Shown here piece after piece: positions 8,739-18,014 of a stretch of 64,000 nt of DNA. Each line of letters begins with the position of its first letter. The stretch's first letter is position 1. A program made the position numbers and the translations under genes. The DNA lies in assembly GCA_030603385.1 (NCBI GenBank), contig JAUVXW010000008.1:62001-126000 (forward strand), in the 5' to 3' direction. The notes beneath the pieces are model-generated. The model was not told the DNA's origin. It was given only the letters and a program-made list of their open reading frames with translations, and did not search any database. This stretch comes from Promethearchaeota archaeon (lineage in GTDB: Archaea; Asgardarchaeota; Lokiarchaeia; Sigyniarchaeales; SOKP01).

Positions 8739-9212
8739 ATGAAAAATAAATATAAATTAGAAATTTCTAAATTTTTAGTTAATAAATTGTTAGATTTTTC
8801 ATCTAAAACTAATAATGAAGTCTGTGGAGTTCTAATTGGAAAAGAAATAAAATATAATCATATAATAATAACTGATGTAATTCTTGATAAGAATTCACTT
8901 AATGCTTCAAGATTTTCTGTAACTAGAAATACAAAAGGGCTATATCCAAATGTTAAAGAAATAGTTGAATATTCCGTTTATGATAATGTTGATTTTATTG
9001 GGGATTGGCATTCTCATCCTTACGGTTCTAGTTTATATAGTTCTATAGATTACTATTCTATGATTACCATGCTAAAAGATCCCGATTATTACTTTTTAAA
9101 TTCAATTGTTTTGATAATTGTATGTCCTCCAAATAAGATTAATAGTTTTCTGTTTCAAAGGGATAAAAAAAAGCCTCAAAAGATTGAAAATTATTCAAAA
9201 TCAATTAATTGA
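8739..9212 (+). CDS. cap3: Cap3: JAMM/MPN metalloprotease of type II CBASS
   Basis: This 157-residue JAB/MPN protein has every JAMM zinc residue: Glu27 in EVCGVLIG, then H91-S-H93 followed by seven residues, Ser101 and Asp104. Cap3 proteins are deubiquitinase-like isopeptidases that remove the CD-NTase from Cap2 targets and so restrain the response. It follows Cap2 after a 113-bp gap that could carry its own promoter. Length is typical for the family. The C-terminus is short and basic. Confidence 0.88.
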   Translation: MKNKYKLEISKFLVNKLLDFSSKTNNEVCGVLIGKEIKYNHIIITDVILDKNSLNASRFSVTRNTKGLYPNVKEIVEYSVYDNVDFIGDWHSHPYGSSLYSSIDYYSMITMLKDPDYYFLNSIVLIIVCPPNKINSFLFQRDKKKPQKIENYSKSIN

Positions 9213-9383
9213 TTAAAAATTTCCTTGTAAAATACTCCTTAATTCTTTTTATACATTAGTTTAAAGTCGAAACTTTAATTCAATATTGTTCTTTAAATAT
9301 TGAAATACTCCTAAATATCTACCTTATTCCATGCTTTATAATATCAGTGTTTAGTAGATAAGAATTTCTTAATTGTAAGTAAT

Positions 9384-10442
9384 TCATGATTTAATATATT
9401 CGAATATTGTCTCTTTTTCTCCTTGATCATTTAAGACATAACCCTCTTCTAAAGCAATTAGCATTTCATCTAATAAGTGTAATTTACGAATCGTTTCTTG
9501 CTTTTGTAAACTAAAATTCTCATGGGCAAATGGATTTCTGATCCTTTTGAAACAACTTTTAAAATAGTTTTTATAATCTTTTTGCTTCTCTTTTCCCTCC
9601 ACTGTAGAAATATCATCCAAGAATATAACTGGACTATTTTCTGAGAATATCTGTTCAATTAATTGAACTCCAAAATTTCTTTTTAAGCCTTTTTTTTTAT
9701 TTACTTTCTTTAATATTTGCTCAATTTCATTATCAACTGCAGCAATTGATTTATCAAAAAAACCTTTTTTAAACAATCTATAAGCCTCATTAATTATTAT
9801 GTCATGAAAATAATTCCATGGATAATTTTTATTTGAAATTCTCCTGAATATTAATAATAGACAAAATAGAAATATCATAATGATAAAAGATAATAAATAC
9901 CAAAACCTCTCAAAAGTAATCAATTTATAAATAATATCAATATCTACATTGTTGTTATTTGGCTCAATAACAATGTATATAGGATCATTGAATAAATCTT
10001 TATAATCTAAAATTAATGAGAAAGACCCCAATAATTTATTATTTTGATGCGAAATGTAATTAATATCATCCAAATATCCATTTTGAGCTTTTATTTCTAA
10101 ATATTTTGTATATTGTGCTGAATTCAGGATGTAAACATCAATTATATTATCTCCCTTGTAAGATACGAATAATTCTGAATATGGGAGTATTACAGGATGA
10201 TTTATTCTAATTTCCTGAACAAAATAACTGTCATATCTTATGTCCTGATCATAAGATGAATCTTCTAATTTATAAATTGGAAGAGTAAAAATCGGTGTTA
10301 ACAACCATAAAAATATGTTTAAGAATAAACCTATAACTATTACTACAATAAATAAATTGTATAAATTATTATCTAAGTAATTATTTATTCTGGTTTTGAA
10401 TGGTAATTTAATATCCTCAGTTTTCTTTTTGGAATTCTTCAT
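9384..10442 (-). CDS. Membrane-anchored HEPN-domain protein with external sensor-like domain
   Basis: The 352-residue protein has a TM helix at about 29-50, a beta-rich probably external domain at 55-175, a second TM helix at about 178-199 and a cytoplasmic helical domain from 205 to the end. The last contains R302-N-P-F-A-H307, the R-x4-H signature of HEPN ribonucleases, in a context like TIGR02391-type abortive-infection proteins. A membrane sensor coupled to an RNase effector is inferred. It is transcribed away from the cyclase-like gene at 10634, sharing a 191-bp promoter region, which suggests a functional pair. Confidence 0.65.
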   Translation of the reverse strand: MKNSKKKTEDIKLPFKTRINNYLDNNLYNLFIVVIVIGLFLNIFLWLLTPIFTLPIYKLEDSSYDQDIRYDSYFVQEIRINHPVILPYSELFVSYKGDNIIDVYILNSAQYTKYLEIKAQNGYLDDINYISHQNNKLLGSFSLILDYKDLFNDPIYIVIEPNNNNVDIDIIYKLITFERFWYLLSFIIMIFLFCLLLIFRRISNKNYPWNYFHDIIINEAYRLFKKGFFDKSIAAVDNEIEQILKKVNKKKGLKRNFGVQLIEQIFSENSPVIFLDDISTVEGKEKQKDYKNYFKSCFKRIRNPFAHENFSLQKQETIRKLHLLDEMLIALEEGYVLNDQGEKETIFEYIKS

Positions 10443-10633
10443 TGTTTTTACGAATTTTTGTTGATTTCTATAAAATGTAAAATAGGAAGGATTTATTAAA
10501 TTTATTTACATTATTGATAAAAATTCATTAAAAGACTAAATAATATTTAAATATAAGATTAATTTATTTGAGTTCAAAGATCCTTGATTTACTGCATCTA
10601 TAGTTAGGTGAGTAAGACTAAAATATAATTGAT

Positions 10634-11410
10634 ATGTTTAAACCAAATAAAGATCGGACGTATCTGATAACATATATTGATATTCTTGGATTTGAAGCAT
10701 TCCTTGAAAATCATTCTTTATCAGAAGTTTATGATAAGATGTACAGTTTATTGAAAGCTTTAAAAAATACTAAAGTACAAGGTGTAGTTGAAATTAAATA
10801 TGATAAAAATGTATCTAAAGTCTTTCAAGATTATATAACAAACATTCCCTATTTTTTGTTTAGTGACTCTGTATTGATTTATAAAGAAATAGGGGAGGAT
10901 CACCAACCCAATCTTAGTCCCGAAGATACAGTATTTGGTGAAATGATCATGTCGTTAGAAGAAATCTTTAAGAGTGCATTTAAACAAAGAATTTTTATAA
11001 GAGGAGGACTAGCTTACGGAAAAGCGATAATTCAACCAGGTTCTCAAGGGATTAATAATATTTTAGTTGGCAAACCAATTATTAATGCTTATAAAACAGA
11101 AGAAGCTCAAAATTGGATGGGATGTGCTTTTCATGAATCTTGTAGAGATCTTATTGAAAATTCAATATACACAAAGGATTTTTTAGTACCATATCCCATC
11201 CCATTAAAAAATGAATGTCCGATTCTCAATTATGCATTGGGCTGGGTGGATAGTAGTATAAAAGATTTAAAATCTATGTTTGAAAATTGGGAAACATTTA
11301 AGCCCCACCATGAAGTTATTAAATCTAATACTATGGAGTTTTTTGAAGATAGTAAAGATAGAAGCCCCCGATGGTTAGGATTTGGAATTGATTTTCATAT
11401 GAATTTATAA
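10634..11410 (+). CDS. Class III nucleotide cyclase-like protein (Pycsar cyclase candidate)
   Basis: This 258-residue protein has the layout of class III cyclase catalytic domains: IDILGF with Asp16, FSDS with Asp78 (the two metal-binding acids) and IRGGLAYG at 122-129 in the position of the later catalytic loop. Similar short stand-alone cyclase-like proteins include the Pycsar PycC enzymes, which make cCMP or cUMP on phage infection. Both Asp residues are present, so activity is plausible. Product specificity cannot be read. Location beside CBASS and opposite a HEPN membrane protein supports a defence role. Confidence 0.6.
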   Translation: MFKPNKDRTYLITYIDILGFEAFLENHSLSEVYDKMYSLLKALKNTKVQGVVEIKYDKNVSKVFQDYITNIPYFLFSDSVLIYKEIGEDHQPNLSPEDTVFGEMIMSLEEIFKSAFKQRIFIRGGLAYGKAIIQPGSQGINNILVGKPIINAYKTEEAQNWMGCAFHESCRDLIENSIYTKDFLVPYPIPLKNECPILNYALGWVDSSIKDLKSMFENWETFKPHHEVIKSNTMEFFEDSKDRSPRWLGFGIDFHMNL

Positions 11411-11923
11411 GAACACTGTGATTCCTTTAAAATTCTATATAAGGTCTCGATACTCATTTTAATTCAGAGATAGGAAAAATTAATCATTGTAAACCATCAA
11501 CCTTCTCCCTCAAACCATATAATATATTTATGCCCAGAACTTTCTTTAAATCTTTTTTTATTACATTTGCTAATTTTGTACTCACCTTTTCAACTTATTT
11601 TCTTACTTTTCTTACTTTCCTAATATATTTAAACTTAATTATAAAAATATAAGCAGACTTTTTATTCAACCATTATATTTATTTAAAACATATATTATAT
11701 CAGTTATATTTTAAAATATATAATAGCTACAGCTTATTACAGCAAGAATATTACTCAAAAAAGAGAAAAAAATGAAAATTTTAGCAGTCCATAGAACTAA
11801 TGGTAATACTAAATTTCTTAAAGTGTTTTTAAATCAAATTATGAGAGGTCAAACAAAATCTTCTTAATTAAAGGATTTTTTTAGTATTGTAAATGATATA
11901 TTTCTGGTGCATTTCATTATATA
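11411..11923. other. Intergenic stretch with a gene fragment
   Basis: Apart from the flavodoxin-like 5' fragment at 11772-11867, this 513-bp stretch is AT-rich and has no open frame I can support. It separates the cyclase-like gene from the phage-like gene on the other strand. Confidence 0.4.
11772..11867 (+). pseudogene. 5'-fragment of an NADPH:FMN reductase/flavodoxin-like gene
   Basis: A 31-codon frame reads MKILAVHRTNGNTKFLKVFL and stops. It resembles the N-terminal beta-strand and FMN-phosphate loop of iron-sulfur flavoproteins and FMN reductases (MKIL...NGNT..L). The rest of the enzyme, about 150 residues, is absent downstream. It is probably debris from an insertion or deletion. Confidence 0.4.
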
Positions 11924-12478
11924 TTAAATAATAGGGCTGATAACATGAGTACAATTTGGATGTTGGGGTATTGTTTTTGCATAACGATTATAATTTTCGT
12001 TTTCATATATATCAATAAGCTTATTGTATAAAGGCTTCACTTTATGTTTTTTTCCTGCCATCTCCGTAGTACATAATGTATTATGATCTTCATACTGAGA
12101 ATGTGGAATAAAGCAATCCTCTTCTCCAGAATCATTTAAAATCTCCATAACTGCTTGATTATAAAATCTGCTTAATTGGATTCGTACCAAGCGTTCTGCC
12201 CAATCTCGAGTAAATACTCTACTATTATCTGCATATTTTGATGTATTTCTAGGTATTTTATTTTGAACTTGATGGTATGCTGTATTTAAATCAGGAATTT
12301 CTCCCATTATCAATTTTTGAAGAATCTTAATAAATTCCTTTTTTCTACTCTCCTCTTCGATTACTTTTCCTGCTGTTGGTCTAGTTTCGATTAATTTTAT
12401 TATTTTATTCTTTAGTTTATGATTTTTTGATAAAACATGTAATATTTCATAAAAGTTATTGGCATATAGCTCACTCAA
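11924..12478 (-). CDS. Phage head-morphogenesis (SPP1 gp7/Mu gpF)-like protein
   Basis: The 184-residue product has a helical N-terminal half, then a Trp-Ala-Glu-Arg-Leu-containing helix, a Cys at ~140, a C-T-x-E-M-A-G-K segment and a final P-Q-H-P-N-C-T-H motif. The order W...C..MAGK...P.HPNC is that of the minor capsid/SPP1 gp7 C-terminal domain, where the usual ending is HPNCRC. That domain is normally longer and follows a portal gene; no portal, terminase or capsid gene is adjacent. It is therefore an isolated, perhaps shortened, virus-derived gene. The resemblance is by motif only. Confidence 0.5.
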   Translation of the reverse strand: MSELYANNFYEILHVLSKNHKLKNKIIKLIETRPTAGKVIEEESRKKEFIKILQKLIMGEIPDLNTAYHQVQNKIPRNTSKYADNSRVFTRDWAERLVRIQLSRFYNQAVMEILNDSGEEDCFIPHSQYEDHNTLCTTEMAGKKHKVKPLYNKLIDIYENENYNRYAKTIPQHPNCTHVISPII

Positions 12479-12581
12479 TTTAATTTACCGCCTACTATAT
12501 TTTATTATTTTTTCATTTTTAAATTAATATTTTCTATAATACTATTTTGAGATACTTAAGGTTTGTAGGTGGTATGGAAAT

Positions 12582-12800
12582 TTAAATATATGTTGTATTT
12601 GGATAATAGCCTACTATTAATGGGAATCCCGACCTTAGGATCCTGAACTGCATGGTGATACCAGGTTTCGTATCGTCTTTATCCTGAAAAGATCGCTTTC
12701 CTCTCATATCACTTGAACTTATAATGTCGATCACATACAAAAATATACACCTCATTTCATTAATATTAGAGATCTTTACATTATAGGTTTTTTTTTTCAT
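12582..12800 (-). CDS. Doubtful 72-aa hypothetical protein
   Basis: This 72-codon frame has an ATG start and a somewhat higher GC content than its surroundings. The product has a short hydrophobic patch near 18-27 and no recognised motif. It could be a small real gene or the end of a decayed one next to the phage-like gene. Confidence 0.3.
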   Translation of the reverse strand: MKKKTYNVKISNINEMRCIFLYVIDIISSSDMRGKRSFQDKDDTKPGITMQFRILRSGFPLIVGYYPNTTYI

Positions 12801-13172
12801 ATTTAATTAAAAATAATAAAATCTCAAGATCTAAAATAGTTTATAGTAGTATAAAGTATTTTCAGCTTATAATTATTTACAAAATTTAAGGGAAGTTTAT
12901 AAAGAAAGAATTAAAGAAAAGATCTTTAAGTTATTTATAAAGGCAAAATTGTACGATGCAAAAAATGAAAGTATATAAACACATAATCATATATAATTGA
13001 ATAGATGTGGAATTAGCTAAATTTAAACATATAAAATTTATGTATATAATCATTAGATTATTAAAAATAGGTTTTCTTGATAAAAATGCAAAATATTTGA
13101 ATTTTTATAGGAGATTTTTTAAATTATATAAAAATTGATTAATATTCGTATATTTAAAACATTCTTAGACAA
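12801..13172. other. AT-rich upstream region of the repeat-nuclease gene
   Basis: These 372 bp have no supported open frame and no strong inverted repeat. TATA-like strings are frequent but none is distinctive. The region presumably carries the promoter of the gene at 13173. Confidence 0.4.
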
Positions 13173-15689
13173 ATGAAAGATAAAAACATAGAAAAAGAAA
13201 ACAGTTATCAAGAAGGAAAAGAAAGATATTCAAATGGAAAGGCATTTCAAAATGAATTGCATATTAATGGGTATTATAATTGTGATAATCAAGAATTAGA
13301 CAATATGGATTTACAACATAATACCGATGAAATCCCTGTTTCCGGAGAAATATTTGATTATCTAAAATCTTGGGACAAAGAATTTAAAGACAATAATAAA
13401 AGCTATTGTGTTAAACAACAGGACAAATTAAATGAAAGTAATGATTATTATGAGAAGGATGTCTATAAAACAAGCCAATCATCGGAAAATAGTGAACCAA
13501 ATGTTTGTAATAAGTTGTTTAACACTGATTGTAAGGAAAATACTGATAATATTGTAAAAGAATCATTTGTAGTCTCGCTAAGTCTAAGAGATAAATTGTT
13601 TGAAGATTTCTTAGTCCAGAAAGAAGATATCGAAAAATGTAAGTATATCCCAAAATTTAGAGATTTCCAAAATATACCTAAATATGAAGGGCTTACCAAA
13701 AAATACTTTAGTCATGTTAGAAATGAATGGTTCAGGGAAATTCTGCATAAGGATAGCTTTATAGAATACCGAAATGAAATAATGTTAAAAAATTTTTTTC
13801 AAAATGATAAAAAGTTATTTAATTTAATCCAGAGTAATCAATATCCTGAAGGTGTTCTAATTTATAATCTTATTAAACATTTAGATTTATCGTTTCCAAA
13901 ATTAGAAAAAGCAATTTATGGAACTAATAACAATAATATAATAAGAGTATTACAAAATCTAGGTGTCTTTAAATGGGAAGGTTTAACCTCAAAAATTAAG
14001 AGTTTCATTTTATCAATAAAGGACATATCTTTAAAACAACAAGCTATAAAAGAGTTCCAGAAATACTTAAAAACTAAAGTTTATAATGGGTTTAAACGAA
14101 ATAATTTTCCAAGAATTGAAAAATTTACATTAAAAGATTATCCAGAAGGTTGGTTAATTTTGAAATTATGTGAAATCAGTTTAATTTCTGATACAAAATT
14201 AGGAAAATTGATTGATTATAGTGATTTACCTTATCACTTAACAGAATTAAGACGTTTCAAAGGAAATAGAATTGAGAGCATAAAGAATTTTATCTCTAAT
14301 ATCGATGATAAAGAAAAAAAAGAGAAATCTTTTGTAATTCTATCGAATTATATTAAGTTTATTGTATTTTCTCAACTTAATAGAGAGGGTGTAAAAGAAA
14401 TCGATGAATTTTTGGATATTAATCCAAAAAAATGGTTAATATATAATTTATGTGTTATTTATTTAATAGTAATTCGAGATTTTGGTAAAAAAATTGATTA
14501 TAAAGATATTATAACATCTGTTCACACACGATATGACTTTTCAGATATAATAATCAAAAGAATTCGCAACTTTATAAATAAAACAGATGATCTCCAGAAA
14601 AAAGAGATTGCGACGCAAGTTTTGAGTATATATTTGAAGAGAGCCATTTATAATAAATTAAAACAAATTGATTTACCTAATTACAAAAAATTCAAAAGTA
14701 AGATGCACCCTGCACTATGGTTAATAGTTCAGATTTGTTCGATTTATTTACTACATCCTTTTGAGTTAGAAAAGCTCATTAATTATAGTGAATTATCAAA
14801 ACGCTTGAAAGTTATATCGTATTTTACTAATACCACAATAACTAAACTTAGAAAGTTTATTAGGTATAGTGGGACATCGAAACAAAGACAAATAGCTAGA
14901 GATATAATAAATAGATTTCTTGAGGTTAGAAATGAAGAATTTCAAAGATATACTGGACCAAAGGTTCAGAATTTAAAAATGATAAATAATTATTCTGAAT
15001 TGGTCAATCATTTAGAATATGTATATAAATTAGGAACATTTCCTGAAGAAATTTTAGAAGGATATCATGAATATCCACGTATATCAAGATTTAACCAACA
15101 ATTTAGATTTATTTCCATTGAAAAGAAGAGAGTTTTTATTAAAAAAATGATTTCAGATGGATTAATCAAAAAAGTTGACAGCAACGATTCTAAAATTCAT
15201 AATTCAGTTTATAACTTAATAGAATTATCAAAAAATAAGTATTATAAACCTTCTGAGATTTATAATACACACAATAGCCCTGGTCATGAGTCTGTTTTAA
15301 ATAAAATATTAGAGGAAGATTCTAATTCCGTATGTCTGGAAATTCCTATTTGGATGTGGCATAAAGACCATTACTTGACAGGTCATATTGATTTAATCCT
15401 TGTCATGGATGATATCATATATATATGCGATTATAAACCGGAAGAGACTCCAATTCCCGAAACTACTCGATTATCATATTCATTCATGAGATCTATTCCA
15501 CAAGTGGCCTCATATGCATTAGTTTTAAAGAATTTATTTAACATTACTGATATAATGTGCATTACATTCAATAAAAGTGGAGCTTGGATATATGAACCAA
15601 AAACAACTTTAACACACTTAAACAATTTTATTAAAAAAAATAAACAATATAAAGCGAGTGATAGACCTTGGGAAAAGTATTTCCTATGA
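13173..15689 (+). CDS. Large repeat protein with C-terminal PD-(D/E)XK nuclease domain
   Basis: The 838-residue protein has a charged, low-complexity N-terminus (1-130), then about four tandem helical repeats of roughly 95 residues beginning near 225, 323, 416 and 512. Each opens with a P-x-x-W/V-L-I motif, has a KLI-x-YS-x-L-like middle and ends with a YLK...iYN-like helix. The C-terminal domain has HID740, D753-Y-K755 and Q-V-A-S-Y, the D...DxK plus QxxxY pattern of RecB/Cas4-like nucleases. A defence nuclease whose repeats bind nucleic acid or protein is plausible but unproven. I know no named family with this arrangement. Confidence 0.7.
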   Translation: MKDKNIEKENSYQEGKERYSNGKAFQNELHINGYYNCDNQELDNMDLQHNTDEIPVSGEIFDYLKSWDKEFKDNNKSYCVKQQDKLNESNDYYEKDVYKTSQSSENSEPNVCNKLFNTDCKENTDNIVKESFVVSLSLRDKLFEDFLVQKEDIEKCKYIPKFRDFQNIPKYEGLTKKYFSHVRNEWFREILHKDSFIEYRNEIMLKNFFQNDKKLFNLIQSNQYPEGVLIYNLIKHLDLSFPKLEKAIYGTNNNNIIRVLQNLGVFKWEGLTSKIKSFILSIKDISLKQQAIKEFQKYLKTKVYNGFKRNNFPRIEKFTLKDYPEGWLILKLCEISLISDTKLGKLIDYSDLPYHLTELRRFKGNRIESIKNFISNIDDKEKKEKSFVILSNYIKFIVFSQLNREGVKEIDEFLDINPKKWLIYNLCVIYLIVIRDFGKKIDYKDIITSVHTRYDFSDIIIKRIRNFINKTDDLQKKEIATQVLSIYLKRAIYNKLKQIDLPNYKKFKSKMHPALWLIVQICSIYLLHPFELEKLINYSELSKRLKVISYFTNTTITKLRKFIRYSGTSKQRQIARDIINRFLEVRNEEFQRYTGPKVQNLKMINNYSELVNHLEYVYKLGTFPEEILEGYHEYPRISRFNQQFRFISIEKKRVFIKKMISDGLIKKVDSNDSKIHNSVYNLIELSKNKYYKPSEIYNTHNSPGHESVLNKILEEDSNSVCLEIPIWMWHKDHYLTGHIDLILVMDDIIYICDYKPEETPIPETTRLSYSFMRSIPQVASYALVLKNLFNITDIMCITFNKSGAWIYEPKTTLTHLNNFIKKNKQYKASDRPWEKYFL

Positions 15690-15783
15690 TTATGAATTAA
15701 AATCTATTATTTTTTTAGAAAAAAATTAAAACAAGAAGAAAATTTACTTATTTAGTTAATTATTACCTTAAAAGGGATAAATA

Positions 15784-17220
15784 ATGTCATTTATACAGCA
15801 TAAAGAATTGAAATCATATTTTGGGATTATTTTAGGAAATAGAGACGTATTTCCAAATCATTTAGTAAAAGAAGGTAGAAAAGATATTATAGATGTAATG
15901 AATGAATTAGGATATCACTATGTTATTTTAGATGAGGAAGCCACACCACTGGGGGCAGTTGAGACGTACTCAGATGCTAAGAAATGTGCAGAACTTTTCA
16001 AAAAGAATTCTGATAAAATTTTGGGGATAATTTTATGTCTTTGCAATTTTGGTGACGAGAAAGCCGTAGCCAACACACTAAAACTTGCTGATCTCAATGT
16101 TCCTGTTTTAATTCAAGCATGTTCAGATGAGATTAGTAAGATGGATCGAGAACATCGAAGAGATGCGTTTTGTGGAAAAATTTCTGTTACAAGCGTATTA
16201 TATCAACATGGAATTCCATTTACTCTAACAAAATATCACACTTGCGCAATAAAATCGGATTTTTTCAAAGATGATCTTCACCGATTTGAAAAAATATGCA
16301 AGATTGTGAGCAAGCTTAGGAATGCGAGGTTGGGTCAAATTGGCACAAGACCCAATGCATTTGAGACTGTTAGATATAGTGAAAAAATTTTGGAATTTAA
16401 CGGGATAAGTGTAGAACCAATAGATCTATCAGAAATTTTTGGATTAATTGAAAAATTAAAGGATAATGATCCAAAAGTAAAAGATAAGATTGACATTATA
16501 AAGAATTATACCTCTACATCTTCATTTCCAGAAGATGGTATTCTTAAACTTGCAAAATTAGCTGTTGTTATTGAAAATTGGGTAAAAACAAATGACTTAG
16601 ATGGATTTGCTTTTCAGTGCTGGCCTTCAATACAAGATAACTTTGGGATCGTCCCATGTGCTGTCATGAGTATGTTTAGCGAAGGACTTATTCCAGCAGC
16701 GTGTGAAGTCGATATCTCGGGATTAATAAGTATGTTAATATTACAAATTGCTTCTGAAACGCCCTCAGCAATTTTAGACTGGAATAATAATTATGGAGAT
16801 GATCCTAATAAAATGGTTCTATTCCATTGCAGTAATTTACCAAAATCTTTTTTTCAAGATACGCGAATGACTATTCATCCCATAATTTCTGATCAAAAAG
16901 GTGGAGAGGTAAGTTTTGGAGCAATTCAAGGTCGTATTAAAACCAAACCTTGTACATTATTAAGGATTGAAACAGATGACTTATATGGTGATATTAAAGC
17001 CATCATAGCAGAAGGAAAATATACTGAGGATTCTCTAAACACTTTTGGAGGATACGGAGTAGTTGAGATTCTTAATTTACAATTCTTATTGAAATCTCTA
17101 TGTTTAGGAGGATTCGCTCATCATGTAGCATCAACTTTAAATGAAGTTGGTGATATTGTCTATGAAGCTATTTCAAAATATCTTAATTATAACGTAGAAT
17201 TTCATAATAAGAATATTTAA
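15784..17220 (+). CDS. L-fucose/L-arabinose isomerase-like protein
   Basis: This 478-residue protein resembles the L-fucose isomerase superfamily: an N-terminal Rossmann-like half (GNRDVFP..., then NFGDEKAV) and a C-terminal half with ETD-, GYGVVE- and H-containing motifs. Family enzymes interconvert aldoses and ketoses with Mn2+; the substrate here is unknown and some archaeal members may act on other compounds. Two truncated copies of its first 80-95 residues lie upstream at 2-154 and 3805-4089 in the same orientation. The intact gene therefore looks like the 3' boundary of the accessory island and its likely attachment target. Confidence 0.7.
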   Translation: MSFIQHKELKSYFGIILGNRDVFPNHLVKEGRKDIIDVMNELGYHYVILDEEATPLGAVETYSDAKKCAELFKKNSDKILGIILCLCNFGDEKAVANTLKLADLNVPVLIQACSDEISKMDREHRRDAFCGKISVTSVLYQHGIPFTLTKYHTCAIKSDFFKDDLHRFEKICKIVSKLRNARLGQIGTRPNAFETVRYSEKILEFNGISVEPIDLSEIFGLIEKLKDNDPKVKDKIDIIKNYTSTSSFPEDGILKLAKLAVVIENWVKTNDLDGFAFQCWPSIQDNFGIVPCAVMSMFSEGLIPAACEVDISGLISMLILQIASETPSAILDWNNNYGDDPNKMVLFHCSNLPKSFFQDTRMTIHPIISDQKGGEVSFGAIQGRIKTKPCTLLRIETDDLYGDIKAIIAEGKYTEDSLNTFGGYGVVEILNLQFLLKSLCLGGFAHHVASTLNEVGDIVYEAISKYLNYNVEFHNKNI

Positions 17221-17362
17221 ATCTTTTTTATTTCATTTTTCTTTTAAGAAATTACTTGACTAATTTGTATGCCTGTATTCAGATTATATATTTATATAGA
17301 AGTATATCTAAATACTTTTAATAGAATTTCAGAATCAGTAGAAATTCCAAATCTTTAACAAA

Positions 17363-17911
17363 ATGATTACAATGAGTGAAGTTATAATAACTCAAAAATT
17401 AACCTCAAAGAAATATGTTTCTTCAATTTGTTGTCTAAGTTTCATAATATTAGTATTCTACATAGGTTTAGGTGTATTCCCTAACGTCATTGAACCTGGT
17501 ATAGTAGCCGCTCTTGCTTCAACTCTCTTTATTTTAATTCTTGGAGGGGTAAGTATATTTTTTTTATTTTATCTTTTATGGAGATATCGTGGTACTGGTA
17601 AAGTAAGAACATTTTCTATTTCAGATGAATTAATAAAAATAATGGTTCCCAAAAAGCATAATTTTCAAATAAATTGGTCTAATTTTGATACTATTCAAAT
17701 GTATAAACATATTTCTAGATCACAACTTGCTAATTACAAGATCTATAAAATTAATTTCCTTTTAAATAATAATATAATTCAGGATGTTGATATTGAATTA
17801 TCAGTAGATTTTAGCAAAGGAAAATGTAAACAGATTAGATCTTTATTAAATCAATATGCTGTAAGAATGAATAAAGAATATTTCTGGGGTAAAAGAAGAA
17901 AAAAAAAATGA
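17363..17911 (+). CDS. Small membrane protein with PH-like cytoplasmic domain
   Basis: The 182-residue protein has two adjacent TM helices (about 20-40 and 50-72) and then a beta-rich domain of about 80 residues followed by a basic tail KRRKKK. Two TM helices plus a beta domain with an INWSNF-type strand resemble bacterial PH-like (bPH/YcxB-type) proteins. Function is unknown. A second ATG three codons downstream is an equally good start. Confidence 0.6.
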   Translation: MITMSEVIITQKLTSKKYVSSICCLSFIILVFYIGLGVFPNVIEPGIVAALASTLFILILGGVSIFFLFYLLWRYRGTGKVRTFSISDELIKIMVPKKHNFQINWSNFDTIQMYKHISRSQLANYKIYKINFLLNNNIIQDVDIELSVDFSKGKCKQIRSLLNQYAVRMNKEYFWGKRRKKK

Positions 17912-18014
17912 TTCTTGAAGATATTTTATATGAAGTATTAGTAACTAATTTAGGATGGAATGTTAGCGTACTTACAAAGTAAATTCAGGTTCTAATAAAT
18001 ACAAACCTAAAAAT

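Noticed and set aside
11453..11560. Possible terminator or ncRNA downstream of the cyclase-like gene
   Set aside because: No hairpin and only short pyrimidine runs; nothing specific could be supported.
17907..17983. 24-codon frame after the PH-like membrane protein
   Set aside because: Too short, overlaps the previous stop region, no motif or ribosome-binding site.
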